DNA from: Cystobacter fuscus DSM 2262
GTDB lineage: Bacteria; Myxococcota; Myxococcia; Myxococcales; Myxococcaceae
Direction of reading: 5' to 3'
NCBI RefSeq assembly: GCF_000335475.2
Contig: NZ_ANAH02000008.1
Location: 248,001-312,000 of the forward strand
Length of the DNA stretch: 64,000 bases
The notes under the pieces: generated by a model
What the model saw: only the letters and a program-made list of their open reading frames with translations
Database searches by the model: none
What the model was told of the DNA's origin: nothing
Translations under genes and position numbers: made by a program
Shown here: one piece after another, positions 11,587-20,905 of the stretch
Layout: every line of letters starts with the position of its first letter
How positions within the stretch are numbered: the stretch's first letter is position 1

Positions 11587-13041
11587 TTAACGATCCTGCC
11601 GAAGCGCAGGATAGAGGCGGCGCCAGCGCGCGTACTCCTCGGCATAGCGGGGAACGAGCGCGGCGTCGGGTTCCACCACCCGGGCCACCGGCGGCGGCAC
11701 GGCGAGCACGAACGGATCCTCCCCCGTCGCCGCGAGCCGTCCCAGCCGCGCCGCGCCGAACGCGCCTCCGAAGTCCCCCTCGGCATGCACATCCAGCGGC
11801 CGGTCGAGCACACTCGCGAGGATCTTCAACCAGAGCGGTGAGCGCGAGCCCCCACCCACCGCCGATGCCCGCTCCACCCGCGTCCCCGCGTCGGCCAGCA
11901 CCCGCATGCAGTCCGCGACGGCATACGCCACGCCCTCCATCACCGCTTGTGTCAGCGCCTCGCGTCCGTCCCCGTGCGCCAGTCCCACGAAGGCCCCGCG
12001 CGCTCCGGCGTCATTGTGCGGCGTGCGCTCCCCCGACAGATAGGGAAGGAACTTCACCGGCGACGGCGCCCGCACGCGCTCGCCCACCGCGGCGATGAGC
12101 GCGGGGGCCGGCTCGCCCAGCAGCGCCGACAACCACTCCAGGCTCGCCGCGGCGGACAGGATGACGCCCATCTGGTGCCACGTGCGGGGCACCGCGTGGC
12201 AGAACGCATGCACCGCGCCCTCGGTGTTCGGAGAGAAGCGCGCGTTGGAGACGAACAGCACCCCCGAGGTGCCCAGCGACACGAACGCCGTCCCGGGCTT
12301 CACCGCTCCAATCCCCACCGCGCTCGCCGCGTTGTCCCCTCCCCCTCCCGCCACCACCGGCGCGCGGTTCATCCCCCAGCGCCGCGCGAGCTCGGGCCGC
12401 AGCCGGCCTGAGGACTCCGAGCCCTCCACCAGGCGCGGCATGTGCTCGCGCGTGAGCCCCGTGGCCGAGAGCAGCGCGTCGGACCAGTCCCGCTTCGCCA
12501 CGTCGAGCCACAGCGTTCCCGCCGCATCCGACATCTCGGAGACGTGGTCGCCGATGAGGAACAACCGCAGGTAGTCCTTGGGCAGCAGCACCTTGCGCGT
12601 CCTCGCGAACACGTCCGGCTCGTGCTCGGCGACCCAGAGCAGCTTCGGCGCGGTGAAGCCCGGCATGGCGAGGTTGCCGGACAGCTCGCGCGAGCGCGGA
12701 CAGCGCTCCTCCAGCAGGCGGCACTCGGCCTCCGAGCGCCCGTCGTTCCAGAGGATGGCCGGACGCAGCGGCTTGTCATCCGCTGCGAGCAGCACCGCGC
12801 CGTGCATCTGTCCTGACAGCCCCATCCCCTCGACGGCCGCCAGGGCTTCCCGGTGCGTGGCGGACAGCTCGTCCAGCACGTGCTCCAGGGCACGAATCCA
12901 CGCGTCCGGCTCCTGCTCGGACCAGCCGGGATGCGGCCGGGTGACCTCCAGGGCCGCGCTGGCGCTGGCGACGATGCGCTCGTGTCCGTCCACGAGCACG
13001 GCCTTCACGGATGACGTCCCCACGTCGATGCCCAGGTACAT
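11587..13041 (-). CDS. xylB: Xylulokinase (FGGY family)
   Basis: A 484-residue FGGY-family kinase that would phosphorylate D-xylulose to xylulose 5-phosphate. The N-terminus MYLGIDVGTSSVKAVLVD is the phosphate-1 motif; GLSGQMHGAVLL contains the family substrate-contact region; a glycine-rich GGGGDNAASAVGIG and SLGTSGVLF follow. Length is standard. In pseudomonads, mannitol/arabinitol operons contain both a fructokinase and this kinase, so it probably served the same pathway as the transporter and dehydrogenase genes at 1-6059. Here it is about 5.5 kb away on the other strand, and accessory genes follow it. Confidence 0.92.
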   Translation of the reverse strand: MYLGIDVGTSSVKAVLVDGHERIVASASAALEVTRPHPGWSEQEPDAWIRALEHVLDELSATHREALAAVEGMGLSGQMHGAVLLAADDKPLRPAILWNDGRSEAECRLLEERCPRSRELSGNLAMPGFTAPKLLWVAEHEPDVFARTRKVLLPKDYLRLFLIGDHVSEMSDAAGTLWLDVAKRDWSDALLSATGLTREHMPRLVEGSESSGRLRPELARRWGMNRAPVVAGGGGDNAASAVGIGAVKPGTAFVSLGTSGVLFVSNARFSPNTEGAVHAFCHAVPRTWHQMGVILSAAASLEWLSALLGEPAPALIAAVGERVRAPSPVKFLPYLSGERTPHNDAGARGAFVGLAHGDGREALTQAVMEGVAYAVADCMRVLADAGTRVERASAVGGGSRSPLWLKILASVLDRPLDVHAEGDFGGAFGAARLGRLAATGEDPFVLAVPPPVARVVEPDAALVPRYAEEYARWRRLYPALRQDR

Positions 13042-13169
13042 GTGTCCAGCCCTCCTCCGGTGACGTTCTACCCGAGACGCGGCTCGGCCAGGGACCGCTC
13101 TGCTTGCTACTCGTCACGCCCCGCCCCGAGGGTCTCCCACCTCACGAGCGGTGCGTTAGAACCCCGGCC

Positions 13170-14183
13170 ATGAACGCCTACGAGATTCGCGGTGGATTCG
13201 GATTGGACAAGCTGGTGCGCTGTGAGCGGCCGGACCCACAGCCTGGCCCCTTCCAGGTGCGCGTGCGGGTGAAGGCCACGAGCCTCAACTACCGCGACCT
13301 GATGATGGTGCGGGGTCAGTACAACCCGAAGCAGAAGCTGCCCCTGGTGCCCAACTCGGACGGAGCCGGCGTGGTGGACGCCGTAGGTCCGGGCGTCACC
13401 CGCGTGAAGGTGGGCGATCGGGTGATGGGCCTCTTCGCGCAGAACTGGCTCGGCGGCGAGCCCACGCGCGCCTCACAGGCCCAGACACTCGGGGGGCCCG
13501 TGGATGGGGCGCTCTCCGACACGATGCTGCTCCATGAGGAGGGCGCGGTGCCCACGCCCGCGTACCTGTCTGACGAGGAAGCCGCCACGCTGCCGTGCGC
13601 GGCCGTCACCGCCTGGAGCGCGCTCGTCACCCAGGGAGCACTGAAGGCCGGAGACACCGTGCTGCTCCAGGGAACCGGAGGCGTCTCGCTCTTCGCGTTG
13701 CAGATCGCCCGGATGATGGGCGCGCGGGTGCTGCTCACCTCCAGCCGGGACGACAAGCTGGAGCGCGCCCGGGCCCTGGGTGCCCACGAGGGCATCAACT
13801 ACGTGAACACGCCCGACTGGGACAAGGCGGCCCGGAGCCTCACCGGAGGCGTGGGCGTGGACCATGTGGTGGAGGTGGGCGGCGCGGGCACGCTGGAGCG
13901 CTCGCTGCGCGCCGTGCGCACCGGTGGCACCGTGTCCGTCATCGGCGTGCTCAGCGGCGGCGCGGGCGCGGTGCCCGTCACGCCCATTCTCATGAACAAC
14001 CTGCGCGTGCAGGGCACCTTCGTCGGCCACCGCCAGTCCTTCGAGGCGCTCAACCGGGCCTTCACCCTGCACGGCATCCGCCCCGTGGTGGACCGCGTCT
14101 TCCCCTTCGCCGAGGCCCGCGCCGCCTTCGAGTACCTCCAGAGCGGCGCGCACTTCGGCAAGGTCGTCATCCGCGTGGACTGA
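13170..14183 (+). CDS. Zinc-type alcohol dehydrogenase / quinone oxidoreductase family protein
   Basis: A 337-residue medium-chain dehydrogenase/reductase. The GroES-like N-terminal domain contains SLNYRDLMMVRGQY and VPNSDGAGVVDAVG; the Rossmann motif is LLQGTGGVSLFALQIARMMG (around residues 165-184). The zinc-binding cysteine cluster of classical alcohol dehydrogenases is not apparent, so an NAD(P)H-dependent, zinc-free oxidoreductase is likely. The start at 13170 removes a spurious upstream extension. It is divergent from xylB, with about 130 bases between for two promoters. The true substrate is unknown. Confidence 0.87.
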   Translation: MNAYEIRGGFGLDKLVRCERPDPQPGPFQVRVRVKATSLNYRDLMMVRGQYNPKQKLPLVPNSDGAGVVDAVGPGVTRVKVGDRVMGLFAQNWLGGEPTRASQAQTLGGPVDGALSDTMLLHEEGAVPTPAYLSDEEAATLPCAAVTAWSALVTQGALKAGDTVLLQGTGGVSLFALQIARMMGARVLLTSSRDDKLERARALGAHEGINYVNTPDWDKAARSLTGGVGVDHVVEVGGAGTLERSLRAVRTGGTVSVIGVLSGGAGAVPVTPILMNNLRVQGTFVGHRQSFEALNRAFTLHGIRPVVDRVFPFAEARAAFEYLQSGAHFGKVVIRVD

Positions 14184-14193
14184 CGACCCGAGA

Positions 14194-14213
14194 GGGCGCC
14201 CGCGAAGGCGCCC
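14194..14213. terminator. Stem-loop between converging genes
   Basis: GGGCGCC and GGCGCCC pair across a six-base loop, 11 bases after the oxidoreductase stop and just beyond the stop of the converging regulator. There is no T-run, so termination is only likely. Confidence 0.45.
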
Positions 14214-14222
14214 GGAGGCGGC

Positions 14223-15860
14223 CTAGAACTCGGCCGCGGCGCGAGGATCGATGATGCCGCACTCCTTGATCTTGTAGAGCAGCGCCTTGTAGCTGATGCG
14301 CAGCTTGCCCGCCGCGCGGCGCTTGTTCCACGCCGTGCGCTGGAGCATCGCGAGGATGGCCTCGCGCTCGGCGAGCATCGCCGCGCGCTTGCCAATCTCC
14401 TTCAGCGACATCTCCGCCTCGGGCACGCTCGGCGGCGGAGGAGGCGGCTGGGGCGCGTCGAACGGGTTGGCGTAGCGCACCGGCGCGGGCGTCACCGCGT
14501 ATCCCGGGGACAGCTCCACCGGGGGCGTGTTGCCCCGGGCCGGCATCTCCAGCACCTGCACCGACGAAGCCACGCCCGGCAGCGGGGCCGGCGTCACGGC
14601 GCGCGGCGTGGGCGCGGGGGCGTCGACCTCGCCGTCGCCCGCGTAGGACGTGGGCAGCGACGGGGCGCTCGCGGGCGTCCGGCCTCCCGCGCGCAGCTCG
14701 TCCAGCACGAGCGTGGAGTCCTTGAGCACGCACAGCCGGCGCACCATGTTCTCCAGCTCGCGCACGTTGCCGGGCCACTCGTACTCGGTGAAGGCGCGCA
14801 GCACCTCGGGCGGCAGCTCCGCCACGCCGCTCATGAACCCGCGCCCGTACTTCTTGAGGAAGTGGTCCGTCAGCGGCACCACGTCCTCGGGGCGCTCGCG
14901 CAGCGCGGGCAGGCGGATGGCCACCACGTTCAGGCGGTAGAAGAGATCCTCGCGGAAGTTGCCCAGCTCGATCTCCCGCTCCAGGTCGCGGTTGGTCGCC
15001 ACCACCACGCGGCTGTCCACGCGGACGCTCTTCTTGCCGCCCACCCGGAAGAACTCCTCGTCCTGCAACACCTGCAGCAGCTTGGCCTGGAGGCGGATGG
15101 CCATCTCGCCGATCTCGTCCAGGAAGATGGTGCCCTGGTCGGCCAGCTCGAACTTGCCCGGCTTCTCCGCCGTGGCGCCAGTGAAGGCGCCGCGCTCGTG
15201 GCCGAACAGCTCGCTCTCCAGCAGCTCGCCGGGCAGCGCCGCGCAGTTCACCTTGATGAAGGGACGGTTGCGGCGGTTGCTGCGCGCGTGGACCTCGCGG
15301 GCGATGACCTCCTTGCCCGTTCCGGACTCGCCCAGCAGCAGCACCGGCACGTCCGTGTCCGCGATGCGCTCCACCAGCGCGCGCACCCGGCGCATGGCGG
15401 GCGAGTGCGAGATGAGGATGCGCTCGCCGCCGCCATCGTCCTTCGTCGCCGGGTGGATCACCGGAGCGCTCGTGGCGGCCTGCTTCGCGGGCAGGCGGTT
15501 GCCGAGCGCGCGCGCCAGGGCATCCTCCAGCTCGTCCCCGCCAAAGGGCTTGGACAGGTAGTCACTGGCGCCCAGCTTCATGGCGCGCATGGCGTCATCC
15601 GCGCCCGAGAGCGCCGACAGGACGATGACGGGCGCGCTGCCGCCCGAGGCCCGGTAGCGCCGCAGGACGTCCAGGCCGCTCATCTCCGGCATCATCACGT
15701 CCAGCAGCACCACGTCGAACGAGCCCCCGGAGAGCATCTCCAGGGCCTGCGCGCCACTGGACGCGCAACGCACCTGATAGCCCGAGCTGCCCAGCAGCTC
15801 GGCGAGGAAGGTACGCACCTGCTCTTCGTCGTCCACCACCAACACCGCGATCCGATCCAT
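14223..15860 (-). CDS. NtrC-family sigma54-dependent response regulator
   Basis: A 545-residue transcription activator. The N-terminal receiver (residues 1-115) keeps its acidic pocket (VVDDEE) and phospho-acceptor Asp 54 in LLDVMMPEMSG. The AAA+ domain has Walker A GESGTGKE, the sigma54-contact loop GAFTGA (near residue 225) and GEMA/REDLFYRLNV segments. A Pro-rich linker of about 90 residues precedes a Fis-type helix-turn-helix (NKRRAAGKLRISYKALLYKI). The ATG at 15860 is preferred over 15914 because GGGGAGG precedes it. No histidine kinase lies next to it, so its sensor is elsewhere. It probably activates sigma54 promoters. Confidence 0.92.
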   Translation of the reverse strand: MDRIAVLVVDDEEQVRTFLAELLGSSGYQVRCASSGAQALEMLSGGSFDVVLLDVMMPEMSGLDVLRRYRASGGSAPVIVLSALSGADDAMRAMKLGASDYLSKPFGGDELEDALARALGNRLPAKQAATSAPVIHPATKDDGGGERILISHSPAMRRVRALVERIADTDVPVLLLGESGTGKEVIAREVHARSNRRNRPFIKVNCAALPGELLESELFGHERGAFTGATAEKPGKFELADQGTIFLDEIGEMAIRLQAKLLQVLQDEEFFRVGGKKSVRVDSRVVVATNRDLEREIELGNFREDLFYRLNVVAIRLPALRERPEDVVPLTDHFLKKYGRGFMSGVAELPPEVLRAFTEYEWPGNVRELENMVRRLCVLKDSTLVLDELRAGGRTPASAPSLPTSYAGDGEVDAPAPTPRAVTPAPLPGVASSVQVLEMPARGNTPPVELSPGYAVTPAPVRYANPFDAPQPPPPPPSVPEAEMSLKEIGKRAAMLAEREAILAMLQRTAWNKRRAAGKLRISYKALLYKIKECGIIDPRAAAEF

Positions 15861-15932
15861 CCCCACGCCTCCCCTCGCCCAATCCATCTCGATTCCACTC
15901 CGTGAGACGTCCATCGTGGATGCGTCCCCGTG

Positions 15933-16871
15933 TCAGACCATCATTTCCAGCTCGGCGCTCCGGCGCGTGTCGCGAGCCCTGCGCAGGGCCTGCAACGCCC
16001 CGTTGAGCAGCTGCACGGGAGAGCCCACCATGTCCGGGTAGCTCACCGCGCCCAACGTCAGCGAGGGACGCAGCACCCGTCCCTCCACCTGCAAACGCGC
16101 CAGGGCGAAGCGCTCGCGCACGCGCGTCATCACGTCCGGCACGCCCTCGGCGGGCGTGGCGGGCAGGAGCACCATGAACTCCTCCTCGCCCACGCGCGCC
16201 ACCACATCCGCCTCGCGCACCGTCTGGCCGAACACCACCGAGCTGTAGACGAGCAGGCGCTCGGCGATGCCGCGGCCGGACTCCTTGCGCAGCGCGCGGA
16301 AGTCATCGAGCGAGCCGGCCACCAGCGAGAAGGTTCCGCCAAAGCGCTCAGTGCGTCGGATCTCCAGGGAGATGAGCTCGAGCAGGAAGGAGCGGTTGTA
16401 CAGGCCGGTGAGCGGATCGCTCAGGGCCTCGGAGGAGTGGGCCTCGGTGGGCAGCATCGCCTGGCGCACCGCCGAGCGCAGCCGGAGCTGGGCGCGCAGC
16501 CGCAACACCAGCGCCTCGCCCTGGCTCGAGCGCGTCACCACGTCCATCCCCTGCCCCTGGTCCAGACAGTGGCGTACGGCGGCCACGTCCAGCGAGTCCA
16601 CCAGGTAGAGGATGGGCACCGTGCCGCGGCACATCCGCGACAGCCGGCGCGCCACCTGCACCGCCGCGAAGTCCGGCCCCTGGGCCGCGAGCACCACCGC
16701 GTCCGGGCGGATGGCCTCGAACAGGGGACTGGCCGCGTCGAAGCGCGTCACCGGAACCACCCGGAAGCCCGCCTCGCCGAGCGTCATCCGGGTCTGCTCC
16801 AGGTCCGTCGCCCGCGGCTCCACCACCAGCACCGTGAGCGCCTGCTCGGCCTTCTTCGTGTGCCTCCACAC
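15933..16871 (-). CDS. Degenerate REC plus GGDEF-domain protein
   Basis: About 312 residues if translation starts at the GTG at 16871, eight bases after a GAGGAGGT site; an in-frame GTG farther upstream at 16946 is possible. The first 120 residues have a receiver-like fold, but the phospho-acceptor position reads PDAVVLAAQ, with Ala for Asp. The C-terminal GGDEF domain (DPLTGLYNRSF onward) has GEEEF at residues 228-232 instead of GGEEF/GGDEF. Both changes suggest a protein that no longer signals by phosphorylation and may not make c-di-GMP, perhaps acting as a c-di-GMP or GTP receptor. It is encoded next to the sigma54 regulator on the same strand. Confidence 0.85.
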   Translation of the reverse strand: MWRHTKKAEQALTVLVVEPRATDLEQTRMTLGEAGFRVVPVTRFDAASPLFEAIRPDAVVLAAQGPDFAAVQVARRLSRMCRGTVPILYLVDSLDVAAVRHCLDQGQGMDVVTRSSQGEALVLRLRAQLRLRSAVRQAMLPTEAHSSEALSDPLTGLYNRSFLLELISLEIRRTERFGGTFSLVAGSLDDFRALRKESGRGIAERLLVYSSVVFGQTVREADVVARVGEEEFMVLLPATPAEGVPDVMTRVRERFALARLQVEGRVLRPSLTLGAVSYPDMVGSPVQLLNGALQALRRARDTRRSAELEMMV

Positions 16872-17003
16872 CACCGCGACCTCCTCGACCTGAACCTTTT
16901 TCAATGGATCCCCGGGACTAGTTCCCAGGTTTACAGCCCTACCCACCCCTGCCCGTCCGCCGCTCCGTCCATCCCCCTGTTTTTCCTAGAGATGGGAAGG
17001 GAG

Positions 17004-17282
17004 TTACTTTCCCTGGCCCTTGGATTCAGCAACGTGCGTGCCACTCGCGCCTCGCCGGAGACATTCCTCGACCTCCTCTTCCCTCAGGCGGTGCTTGAAG
17101 GTGGCGATTCCCTCGAAAATGACCACCGGGATGTCATAGCGGTAGGCAGCGAGGAGTGTGGGACTGGCACGGATGTCCTCTTCCACCAGCTCGAAGGGGA
17201 TGCGGGCGCGGACGCGTTCGAGCACCTCCCTCGCCTGGTCACAGAGGTGGCAGTGGGGTTTCGAGTAGATTCGGACCATCAT
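17004..17282 (-). CDS. Glutaredoxin-family protein
   Basis: A 92-residue thioredoxin-fold protein beginning MMVRIYSKPHCHLCDQA, with a CxxC redox pair (Cys-His-Leu-Cys) near residues 11-14 and the cis-Pro segment IPVVIFEG. Length and motif match DUF836/glutaredoxin-like proteins that reduce disulfides in the cytoplasm. It is divergent from the DUF4388 gene at 17305, with only 22 bases between the start codons, so the promoters must overlap the coding ends. Confidence 0.85.
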   Translation of the reverse strand: MMVRIYSKPHCHLCDQAREVLERVRARIPFELVEEDIRASPTLLAAYRYDIPVVIFEGIATFKHRLREEEVEECLRRGASGTHVAESKGQGK

Positions 17283-17304
17283 TCGTTCGTGAGGATGTGA
17301 CGCG

Positions 17305-18480
17305 ATGCGCGGTCTGTCAGGTGACTTCTCGACGATGCCCTTGAAGGACCTCGTCGCCTACCTCGGCAGCCGGCGGGTCTCGGGAACGCTGCGCGTCACG
17401 CGCGCGGGAGTGCGCAAGTTGATCCTCCTGCGCGAGGGGCAGGTGCTCAGCGCGAGTTCCAACCAGACGCGGGAATATCTGGGCCAGTTCCTCATCCACA
17501 TGGGGCACCTGAACGCGGAGCAGTTCGCCCAGGCCCACGCCCAGCAGAGCGAGGCGAACGTGCCGCTGGGGCAGATCCTCGTGCTGCTCGGGTGGGTGTC
17601 GGAGGTGACGGTGCGCAGCACGCTCCAGCTCAAGTTCCGCGAGACGCTGCTGGACATGTTCCGCTGGGAGGAGGGGGAGTTCTCCTTCGACGCGGGGGCG
17701 GTGCCGCAGTTCGAGGGCGTGGAGGCGGGGGTGGAGCTGATGGACATCCACCGCGAGGGGGAGTTCCGCGAGACGGCGTGGCAGTCCCTCCGGGCGGCGT
17801 TTCCCTCGGGGAGCGCCTACCTCGAGGTGGACGAGTCGCGGCTGCCGGAGCTGCCCCGGGCCGGCAGTCTGGACGCGACGCTGGTGGAGCGCGTGCGCGA
17901 GGGGCTGAGCATCGACGAGCTGGTGAAGACGCTGCACACCTCGGACTTCCTCGTGTACCAGCGGCTGTACGCGCTCTACCGGCGGGAGGCGATCCGGGTG
18001 GTGAACGCGCCCCCTCCGGGACGGGTGCGCCCGGTGGCCTCGCCCGAGCTCGAGGAGAAGGTGAAGGACCTGGAGGTGGGCGTGGTGGGGGACGAGTCCC
18101 AAACACTCGAGCTCATCCAGGCGGCCCAGTCCCACCTGGAGAACGGCAACTTCTGGGACGGAGAGGCGCTGGCGCGCCGGGCCCATGAGCAGGCCCCCAC
18201 GCCGGAGACCGAGGCGCTGCTCAACTCGGCGTCGGCGGCGCTGCTGGGGCTGTTGCGGCGGCGGATGCTGGACACGCCCCAGGTGCCCTCGCTGCGCGTG
18301 ACGGCGGCGCAACTGAAGACCACCCGGCTCACCACCCCCGAGCGCTACCTGCTCTCGCGCATCGACGGCAAGCGCGACGTGGGCACCATCCTCGGCATGT
18401 CGCCGCTGGGCGAGCTGGACGCGCTCAAGTACTTCCAGTCCTTCGTGGACACGGGGCTGGTGCAGCTCAAGCCCCGGTGA
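17305..18480 (+). CDS. DUF4388 domain protein
   Basis: A 391-residue cytoplasmic protein. Residues 1-110 match the DUF4388 (PatA-like N-terminal) pattern, MRGLSGDFSTMPLKDLVAYL followed by SGTLRV and LREGQVLSA. A second helical segment (QFLIHMGHLNAEQFAQAHAQ) and a C-terminal region with a short TPR-like stretch (around residues 260-300) follow. DUF4388 proteins are numerous in myxobacteria, often linked to two-component or motility signalling. No enzymatic motif is seen and the function here is unknown. Confidence 0.82.
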   Translation: MRGLSGDFSTMPLKDLVAYLGSRRVSGTLRVTRAGVRKLILLREGQVLSASSNQTREYLGQFLIHMGHLNAEQFAQAHAQQSEANVPLGQILVLLGWVSEVTVRSTLQLKFRETLLDMFRWEEGEFSFDAGAVPQFEGVEAGVELMDIHREGEFRETAWQSLRAAFPSGSAYLEVDESRLPELPRAGSLDATLVERVREGLSIDELVKTLHTSDFLVYQRLYALYRREAIRVVNAPPPGRVRPVASPELEEKVKDLEVGVVGDESQTLELIQAAQSHLENGNFWDGEALARRAHEQAPTPETEALLNSASAALLGLLRRRMLDTPQVPSLRVTAAQLKTTRLTTPERYLLSRIDGKRDVGTILGMSPLGELDALKYFQSFVDTGLVQLKPR

Positions 18481-18489
18481 GCGCGCGCC

Positions 18490-20040
18490 TCACGGCTGGG
18501 ACATGGCCGACGCGGCGGGCGTCTCCTCCTGTGTCGCGGGAGGCGTCGCGGCGGGCGTCGTGGCCACCGCGGGGGCGGGCGTGTCGCCCTCCTGGGCCTC
18601 GTCTTCCTCGGAGTCCTCCTCCACGGGCACGTCGGGCGCGTCATCCTTCTGGGGCGCGAGGGCGCCCGGAGGCAGGCGGGCCATGCCCAGGCGCAACCCC
18701 TCGCGGCCGAGCCACGCGGCGCGGATGCGCCAGAGCGGCTCGTTGACGATGACCGCCGCCACGGCGAGCTTGGGGTTGTCCTTGGGGGCGAAGCCCACGA
18801 ACCACGAGTAGTCCCGGAAGGGCTTGTTGTCCGCCAGCGTCCCCGTCTTGCCCACCGCGCCCGGCACGCGCATGCCCCGCTCGCGGAAGACGCGGCGCGC
18901 GGTGCCCTGGGTGACCGTCGCCTCCAGCATCGTCGTCAGGCCCCGTGCCACCTCGGGCGAGAGCACCTGCTCCCCGGGGGTGGAGGGCGCGTCCGCGCCG
19001 GGCTCGAAGAGGACGGGGTCCTTCCACACGCCGCCGTTGGCCGCCACGGCCGCCAGCAGCGCGCCATGCAGCGGTGAGAGGTACACGTCGCCGAAGCCCG
19101 CGCCCGTCTGCGCGAAGCGGAACCCGTCCTCCTCCGGCACGGCCGCGAGCGACACGTCCGTGGGCACGGGGAAGGGAATGTCCCGGTTGAAGTGGAAGCG
19201 CGCCGCGGCGTGCCGCAACGACTCGGGCGACAGGTGGCGCTGGGTGAGCTTGGCGAAGATGACGTTGGCGCTCTTGCCCATGGCGGCGGCGAGCGAATGG
19301 CACTTGCCGTCGCTCGCGCTGTCCTCCAGGAGCTTCGCGGAGATGCGCCGCTTGCCACCGTGGAAGCACGTCTCCGCCTCGGGCGTCAGGCCCGCCTCGA
19401 GCAGCGCGGCGCCGGTGACGATCTTGAAGATGCTGGCCGCGGGAAACACCGCGCGCGTGGCCAGGCCGCGCAGGTCCGGCCGCGACTGCGAGTGCTCGGC
19501 CATGGCGAGCACCCGGCCCGTGGAGGGCTCGAGCACCACCACCGCGCCAAAGGGCACCTGGTACAGCTCGAGCGTGCGCTTGAGTTGCTCCTGGAGCACG
19601 GGATCGATGGTCAGCGGCACGGCCCCGTTGGGGCCCGGCACCACCAGCCGGCCCTTGGCGTCCTTCTTCGCCCGGGCGAGCACGTCCTGCTTCGCGGGAA
19701 GCGGGCGCAGGTGGGCGATGGGAGGATCCGCCTCGCGCGAGGGCACCGGCCGGGGGGGCACCAGGCCCAGCATCACCCCGGCATCACTCCCCTCCCCCGC
19801 CTCGGCCAGACCGCCGTCCGGGGTTCCGGCATCGCCCGCGCCGACCTCCGCGAGCGCGGCGGCCTCGGCCTCCGGCTCGGAGCTACCAGGCAGGGCACCG
19901 CTTTCGTCCGCGCCAATGAGCAGGAAGAACAGGGGCAGCAGCAGCGTGGCGGGGGCGACTCGGGAGAGCGTCATGCGGGGGCGTCTCGCGGGGCGAGGTG
20001 GGGGAGCGGACATGCTACCCGCCCCATTCCCGGCGTCCAT
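18490..20040 (-). CDS. Penicillin-binding transpeptidase (class B-like)
   Basis: A 516-residue membrane-anchored DD-transpeptidase-like protein. A hydrophobic N-terminal anchor (LLLPLFFLLIG) is followed by an acidic Ala/Glu-rich linker. The catalytic triad motifs are SIFK (Ser about 203, Lys about 206), SAN within KSANVIFAKL and KTGT near residue 397. The N-terminal dimerisation domain is much shorter than in full PBP2/PBP3, so it is closer to PbpA/MrcA-independent transpeptidases. The C-terminus is a disordered Glu/Pro/Ala tail. An alternative ATG lies at 20013. It probably cross-links peptidoglycan in the periplasm. Confidence 0.85.
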   Translation of the reverse strand: MDAGNGAGSMSAPPPRPARRPRMTLSRVAPATLLLPLFFLLIGADESGALPGSSEPEAEAAALAEVGAGDAGTPDGGLAEAGEGSDAGVMLGLVPPRPVPSREADPPIAHLRPLPAKQDVLARAKKDAKGRLVVPGPNGAVPLTIDPVLQEQLKRTLELYQVPFGAVVVLEPSTGRVLAMAEHSQSRPDLRGLATRAVFPAASIFKIVTGAALLEAGLTPEAETCFHGGKRRISAKLLEDSASDGKCHSLAAAMGKSANVIFAKLTQRHLSPESLRHAAARFHFNRDIPFPVPTDVSLAAVPEEDGFRFAQTGAGFGDVYLSPLHGALLAAVAANGGVWKDPVLFEPGADAPSTPGEQVLSPEVARGLTTMLEATVTQGTARRVFRERGMRVPGAVGKTGTLADNKPFRDYSWFVGFAPKDNPKLAVAAVIVNEPLWRIRAAWLGREGLRLGMARLPPGALAPQKDDAPDVPVEEDSEEDEAQEGDTPAPAVATTPAATPPATQEETPAASAMSQP

Positions 20041-20113
20041 TCCCTTCCCGGTGCTTCCCTGGGGGGCGAGAATCCTGGCGAGCGCTTCCCGGGACCGCTA
20101 GGGTCGGGCGGCC

Positions 20114-20905
20114 TTGAACGGACTGAAAGAAACCGCGGTCATCTGGAGCGCCGAGTGCCAGCGCACCCTGCGCAGCACGCGCGTGCTGGCGCTGCTCGGG
20201 CTCTACAGCCTCTTCTCCCTGCTGGTCTTCGTGGTGGCGGCGTTCCTGCGCTCGTTCGTCCAGCAGATGACGCAGTCGGGGATGATGACCGTGCCGAGCG
20301 AGGGCATCCCCCTGGCGGTCGTGGTGGTCTTCTTCTTCAGCCTCTTCTTCCTGCCGCTCTACGTGGCGTTGATGGGGTTCGATCAGGTGAGCGGCGAGGT
20401 GGGCCCGCGCTCCATCCGCTACCTCACGGTGCGCGCGCGCCGCTCGTCGGTGCTCTGGGGCAAGCTGCTGGCGCAGGCCACGGTGCTGCTGAGTCTCGTG
20501 TTCGCGCTCGACCTGGGGCTGTGCGTGTACGCCTGGGTCAGCACGCCGGGCTTCGGCCTGGCGGACTTCGGCGAGAACCTCTTGCGCTTCTGGCTGGCCT
20601 CCGCGGTCTTCTCCTTCGCCTTCCTGTCGCTCACCTCGCTCTGCTCCTGTGTCACGACGAGCCCCCCCGTGAGCCTCATCCTCAACCTCGCCGTCCTCAT
20701 GTTCTCGGCGGTGCTGTGGATGACGGCCCTGGCCGACGAGGGCAATCCCATGCGCTACCTGCGCTTCCTCTCGCCGTTGAAGTACTCGTTGGATCTGCTG
20801 GATCCGGCGTTGCGCACGGCGGCGGTCAGCGTGGCGGCCTATGCCGTCTTCACGCTGCTGTTTCTCGGTTCCGCCCTCACGGCGCTGCGCACGAGGGACC
20901 TGTGA
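20114..20905 (+). CDS. ABC-2 type transporter permease
   Basis: A 263-residue membrane protein starting at TTG, with about six hydrophobic helices (for example LLGLYSLFSLLVFVVAAFL and IPLAVVVVFFFSLFFLPLYV). A central GFDQVSGEVGPRSIRYLT segment is typical of ABC-2 exporters (gliding/NosY-like). Its stop codon overlaps the GTG of the ATPase gene (GTGA), so the two form a coupled exporter. The cargo is unknown. Confidence 0.87.
   Translation: MNGLKETAVIWSAECQRTLRSTRVLALLGLYSLFSLLVFVVAAFLRSFVQQMTQSGMMTVPSEGIPLAVVVVFFFSLFFLPLYVALMGFDQVSGEVGPRSIRYLTVRARRSSVLWGKLLAQATVLLSLVFALDLGLCVYAWVSTPGFGLADFGENLLRFWLASAVFSFAFLSLTSLCSCVTTSPPVSLILNLAVLMFSAVLWMTALADEGNPMRYLRFLSPLKYSLDLLDPALRTAAVSVAAYAVFTLLFLGSALTALRTRDL

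Noticed and set aside
19192-20901. Long upstream extension of the ABC ATPase frame
   Set aside because: It runs antisense to the penicillin-binding gene; the real start is the GTG overlapping the permease stop.
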